From: an uncultured Flavobacterium sp.
GTDB lineage: Bacteria > Bacteroidota > Bacteroidia > Flavobacteriales > Flavobacteriaceae
DNA: 64,000 bases
Assembly: GCA_943912855.1 (NCBI GenBank)
Contig: CALTVC010000003.1
Location: forward strand, 62,001-126,000
Direction: 5' to 3'
Part shown: one piece after another, positions 61,398-64,000 of the stretch
How positions within the stretch are numbered: position 1 is the stretch's first letter
Layout of the letters: every line of letters begins with the position of its first letter
Notes under the pieces: generated by a model
Told to the model about the DNA's origin: nothing
The model's input: the letters and a program-made list of their open reading frames with translations, nothing else
Database searches by the model: none
Translations under genes and position numbers: made by a program

Positions 61398-62132
61398 TTA
61401 TACCCTTACCTTTTTCACGAAATCATTACGGTAAATTTCGCTTAGCGGGAACGTAAAAGGGCTTCCATCAGGCTGTAAGCGATCTGCAGTAACCAGGTCA
61501 TGGGTATAAAACTGCACGTGTTTTATGGCTATTATCGCCTTTTTGTTTATGCGGCAAAACTCCTCTGCAGGCAACAGGTCGAGCAGTTTTTCAAACGAAA
61601 AATTCTTTACCGTCATTTTGGTATCATCGTTAAGGAAAAGGATTTTATCCCGGCTGTCTACACTACTGGTAACCAGGGAGAAAATCTTATCTGTGCTTAT
61701 CAGCGCCTTTCCTTTATCGGTGTTTAGCTGAATCTGTTTTGGGATGCTTTCCACTGCCGGAGCCTGTAACGTAGCCAGGTGTTGTGCCACCTTTTGTATG
61801 GCGTGTTGCAACCTTTCGGGCTTAACGGGTTTTACCACATAGTCTATGGCATCGCGGTCAAAGGCATCTACCGCAAAGTTTTTGTACGCGGTTGTAAAAA
61901 TAATGGCCTTGCCCTTTAGCGCATCGGCAACCTGAAGGCCGTTCATGCCGGGCATTTCTATGTCGGTAATCAGCAGGTCGAAGTCCAGGTTAGGAGCTTC
62001 CTGCAATAAGGTAACCGGGCTGTTAAAGGCTTTAATTACTTCGAGTTCTGGTTGCTGCTCGCACAGCATTTTCAGCAGGGTAAGCCCCGGAAGTTCGTCA
62101 TCAAGCAGTAAGCATTTTATTTTTGTGTTCAA
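61398..62132 (-). CDS. LytTR-family response regulator
   Basis: The 244-residue protein has a receiver domain with Asp11-Asp12 and the phospho-acceptor Asp57 (DLLITDIEMPGMNG), then a LytTR DNA-binding domain (VKNFSFEKLLDLLPAEEFCRINKKAIIAI). It overlaps the kinase gene by 32 bp, so the pair is translationally coupled. Confidence 0.94.
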   Translation of the reverse strand: MNTKIKCLLLDDELPGLTLLKMLCEQQPELEVIKAFNSPVTLLQEAPNLDFDLLITDIEMPGMNGLQVADALKGKAIIFTTAYKNFAVDAFDRDAIDYVVKPVKPERLQHAIQKVAQHLATLQAPAVESIPKQIQLNTDKGKALISTDKIFSLVTSSVDSRDKILFLNDDTKMTVKNFSFEKLLDLLPAEEFCRINKKAIIAIKHVQFYTHDLVTADRLQPDGSPFTFPLSEIYRNDFVKKVRV

Positions 62133-62853
62133 GCAGGTTAATTTTTAGTTGCGCCACATAGATGTCCTCTTCGGTGTAGCGGTCCAGTTTATAACAGTTG
62201 TTGTACAGTATTTTAAGGCGTTGTTCCAGCGTGCTTGCCCCTATGCCGCTGTGCTCTTTAAGAAAAGCCGACTTGGGCGAAATCTTGTTTTGCACTATAA
62301 TGGAAAACGTATGGTCTTTAAACTCTATGAGAATGGATATAAACGCGTCGGGGCTTTGCAGGTCGGCATGCTTAAATGCGTTTTCTATCAGGTCAATGGA
62401 AATCAGCGGTGCCAGTATCTTGTCCTCGTACAGCTCATCCATTTCGTCTATTTTCTTCTTTACCGAAATAGAAAACAACGGACTCAGCTTTATCTTATTT
62501 ATCTCTATGAGGTTCAGCGCGAAATCTATTTCCTCACGCGGACTTACAAAGCGGTTCTGGCTTTCGTAGAGGATGTAATCCAGCACATTACTCAGCTTAT
62601 CCATGGCAAAGTAGGTTTGGTATGCATGGCTTTGTATGCTATTCAGTATGTTCTTGAACAAGTGTGGATTAAGCCGACTCTCCAGCGTTTGGAGTTGCAG
62701 GGTGTTGGTGCGGGTTTCCAGTTCTACAAAGCGTTTTTCGTATACCTTTTTTACCCTCGCCGCTTTTTTATGATGCGAAAGCAACCACAGGCAGGCTACG
62801 GCAAGCGCCCCTGCCACAACAGATAATACTATGATTACGGTGCCCTGCGTCAT
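62101..62853 (-). CDS. LytS-type sensor histidine kinase
   Basis: The 250-residue protein has one N-terminal span, a coiled coil and the phospho-acceptor motif LNPHLFKNIL with His64. The ATPase N box is DLIENAFKHAD and the G2 region GIGASTLEQRL. There is no periplasmic sensor domain, so the signal must come through the membrane, a partner or the adjacent rhodanese. Its ATG overlaps the rhodanese stop (TAATG). Confidence 0.93.
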   Translation of the reverse strand: MTQGTVIIVLSVVAGALAVACLWLLSHHKKAARVKKVYEKRFVELETRTNTLQLQTLESRLNPHLFKNILNSIQSHAYQTYFAMDKLSNVLDYILYESQNRFVSPREEIDFALNLIEINKIKLSPLFSISVKKKIDEMDELYEDKILAPLISIDLIENAFKHADLQSPDAFISILIEFKDHTFSIIVQNKISPKSAFLKEHSGIGASTLEQRLKILYNNCYKLDRYTEEDIYVAQLKINLLEHKNKMLTA

Positions 62854-63239
62854 TATTTAGTAACGGTTTTACCGGCTTCGCCCCATGCATCGAGTCCGCC
62901 CTCAAGCTCTACAATGTGTTTAAAGCCCTTGCGTTCCATAAGTTCTACGGCTTCGGCACTGCGAGCACCTGCCTTACAGTATACATATACCGTTTCGTCT
63001 TTATCCAGGCTGTCTAACCTTTCGGCAAAGTCATTATCGTAAATATGCAGGTTTTTGGCACCATCTATATGGCCTTCGGCATATTCTTTAGGCATGCGCA
63101 CATCTACAAGCTGACCGGCATCGTCTTTCATTTCCTGCTCAAAAGCTACCGGGGCTACCTGCTCGGTACCGGTTTTCTGTTCTTTTTTACAAGCGGTTAG
63201 CATAGCTAAGGCAGCAACGCCCAATAGGTATTTTTTCAT
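62853..63239 (-). CDS. rhodanese-domain lipoprotein
   Basis: The 128-residue protein has a lipobox LTAC (Cys17) and one rhodanese domain with active-site loop CKAGARS, Cys88. Such proteins bind or transfer sulfane sulfur in the periplasm. It is the first gene of an operon with the LytS-type kinase (1-bp stop/start overlap) and the LytTR regulator, which suggests it could feed a thiol or sulfur signal to them. Confidence 0.92.
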   Translation of the reverse strand: MKKYLLGVAALAMLTACKKEQKTGTEQVAPVAFEQEMKDDAGQLVDVRMPKEYAEGHIDGAKNLHIYDNDFAERLDSLDKDETVYVYCKAGARSAEAVELMERKGFKHIVELEGGLDAWGEAGKTVTK

Positions 63240-63328
63240 GGTATGGGTAAAAATATATTACCGCAAGGTACAAAATGTTTTGTTAGGGTGTAAAAGTGGC
63301 ATTCAAAGTCAATCTGCACATGTAATGA

Positions 63329-64000
63329 CTACAGCCCCTGAATAAGGAGCCATTCCAGTATGTAATCGGCCTCTTCTTTCCAGGTAGGTAATGCGGGGGC
63401 AAAGTGGTTACGCCCCTCAAACTTTTTATAATCTGCAATGTAGTGTTCTCTGTGGTACTTTATGTAGTTTTCGTACATGAGCGAGAGCGGCACAAAGAGG
63501 TCATTAGTACCTGAAATGAGCAGCAATGGCGGATGCGGTTTCTCAAAATCTACCTTTGCCATATCGGTCAGGGCATCGCGGAGTACCTGCCTTGATTCCG
63601 GTATGCAGTAGTTATTGTAGCCTTCTGCCTGGGCTTTTGCATCTAAGCCATTGGCATAATGCTTATCCCATTCATCCCTGCTCATCATGTATGTTTTCTT
63701 GCCAAAGGGTAACAACCCCAGAGGTTTCATAATGGCTTTAACAAACGACCATTCAAAAGAAAATATACCTTTTGGCGGTACCGAATGCAGGGCAATACCT
63801 GCCGATACAAGCCCGCGGTTTACCAGTATCTGTACTATGAGTCCGCCCAGCGAGTGCCCTATAACAATAGGCTTTTCTGGAAGGGAGGTTACTATGTTTT
63901 CGTAATGCGCTATAACATCGGCAAGGCGCATGGAAGCGAATGACGGGTTATTTGGCAGGGAATTTCTAAGCTCCGCCACAGGCGCATCTTTATGAGGCCA
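63329..64000 (-). CDS. alpha/beta hydrolase, cut by the window edge
   Basis: The open frame runs to the last base (WPHKDAPVAELRNSL), so the N-terminus lies outside the window; the GTG at 63979 is not the true start. GHSLGG holds the nucleophile Ser, GTNDLFVP the acid Asp and GRNHFAP the His. It resembles small esterases or haloperoxidase-like hydrolases. The substrate is unknown. Confidence 0.85.
   Translation of the reverse strand, partial: WPHKDAPVAELRNSLPNNPSFASMRLADVIAHYENIVTSLPEKPIVIGHSLGGLIVQILVNRGLVSAGIALHSVPPKGIFSFEWSFVKAIMKPLGLLPFGKKTYMMSRDEWDKHYANGLDAKAQAEGYNNYCIPESRQVLRDALTDMAKVDFEKPHPPLLLISGTNDLFVPLSLMYENYIKYHREHYIADYKKFEGRNHFAPALPTWKEEADYILEWLLIQGL

Overview
The window reads as a chromosomal segment of a Flavobacteriaceae bacterium, most likely Flavobacterium or a close relative. 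Supporting signs are promoters of the Bacteroidetes type (TAnnTTTG at -7, several with TTG about 19 nt upstream), weak Shine-Dalgarno use, many lipoproteins and C-terminal-Phe outer-membrane proteins, a TonB-dependent receptor, a DnaE polymerase with a fused N-terminal proofreading exonuclease, and the gene order rpsP-rimM-trmN6. No prophage, transposase, CRISPR array or rRNA operon was seen. About 60 protein genes and one tRNA-Asp are supported.

Layout. 0-9.5 kb: a lipoprotein, a YbhN-like membrane protein, ruvC-cupin, hemW with a cyclase, a MarR/GNAT pair facing a YjbR/enoyl-CoA hydratase pair across a 41-nt perfect palindrome, and a DUF4407 membrane protein. 9.6-16.4 kb: a BlaI/BlaR1-TonB signalling pair with two operators, and an 1140-residue outer-membrane protein. 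16.5-24.2 kb: a probable iron-acquisition module (di-heme oxidoreductase, two imelysins, an HTTM membrane protein, a FecA-like receptor) arranged around a Fur-like palindrome. 24.3-35.7 kb: rlmF, DUF4256, a GH2 glycosidase, tRNA-Asp, an ECF sigma / membrane protein / coiled-coil barrel / DUF58 operon, an Old Yellow Enzyme with a divergent HxlR regulator, and thioredoxin.

35.8-50.8 kb: dnaE, an EmrB-EmrA-TolC type efflux operon, an RRM RNA-binding protein, a small lipoprotein, rpsP-rimM-trmN6, a TPR protein and a glutaryl-CoA-dehydrogenase-like enzyme. 51-64 kb: alanine dehydrogenase with a possible unannotated 55-residue divergent ORF, two small exported proteins, three tandem paralogous exported proteins of unknown function, tag-yhhQ, an esterase, a CPA2-type cation/proton antiporter, a rhodanese / LytS-type kinase / LytTR regulator operon, and an alpha/beta hydrolase cut by the right edge.

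The least ordinary layer is between the genes. Several families of short quasi-repetitive sequence recur in mosaic order: CAGAGATTC/CAAAGGGAGC elements, CCACCCCTCCGAAGG hairpins, a GTCATTGCGAG palindrome, GTGGATTTG strings, AACCATAAAC strings and ACCGAATAACC strings. Two of them appear to have entered coding sequence (hemW and the HTTM gene). A 33-nt inverted repeat with a single mismatch encloses the mosaic upstream of dnaE. Candidate new biology: the repeat families, the three-paralog exported family with a TonB-box-like N-terminus, the ECF/DUF58 operon, and possible small genes/RNAs at 52.5 kb and 29.8 kb.
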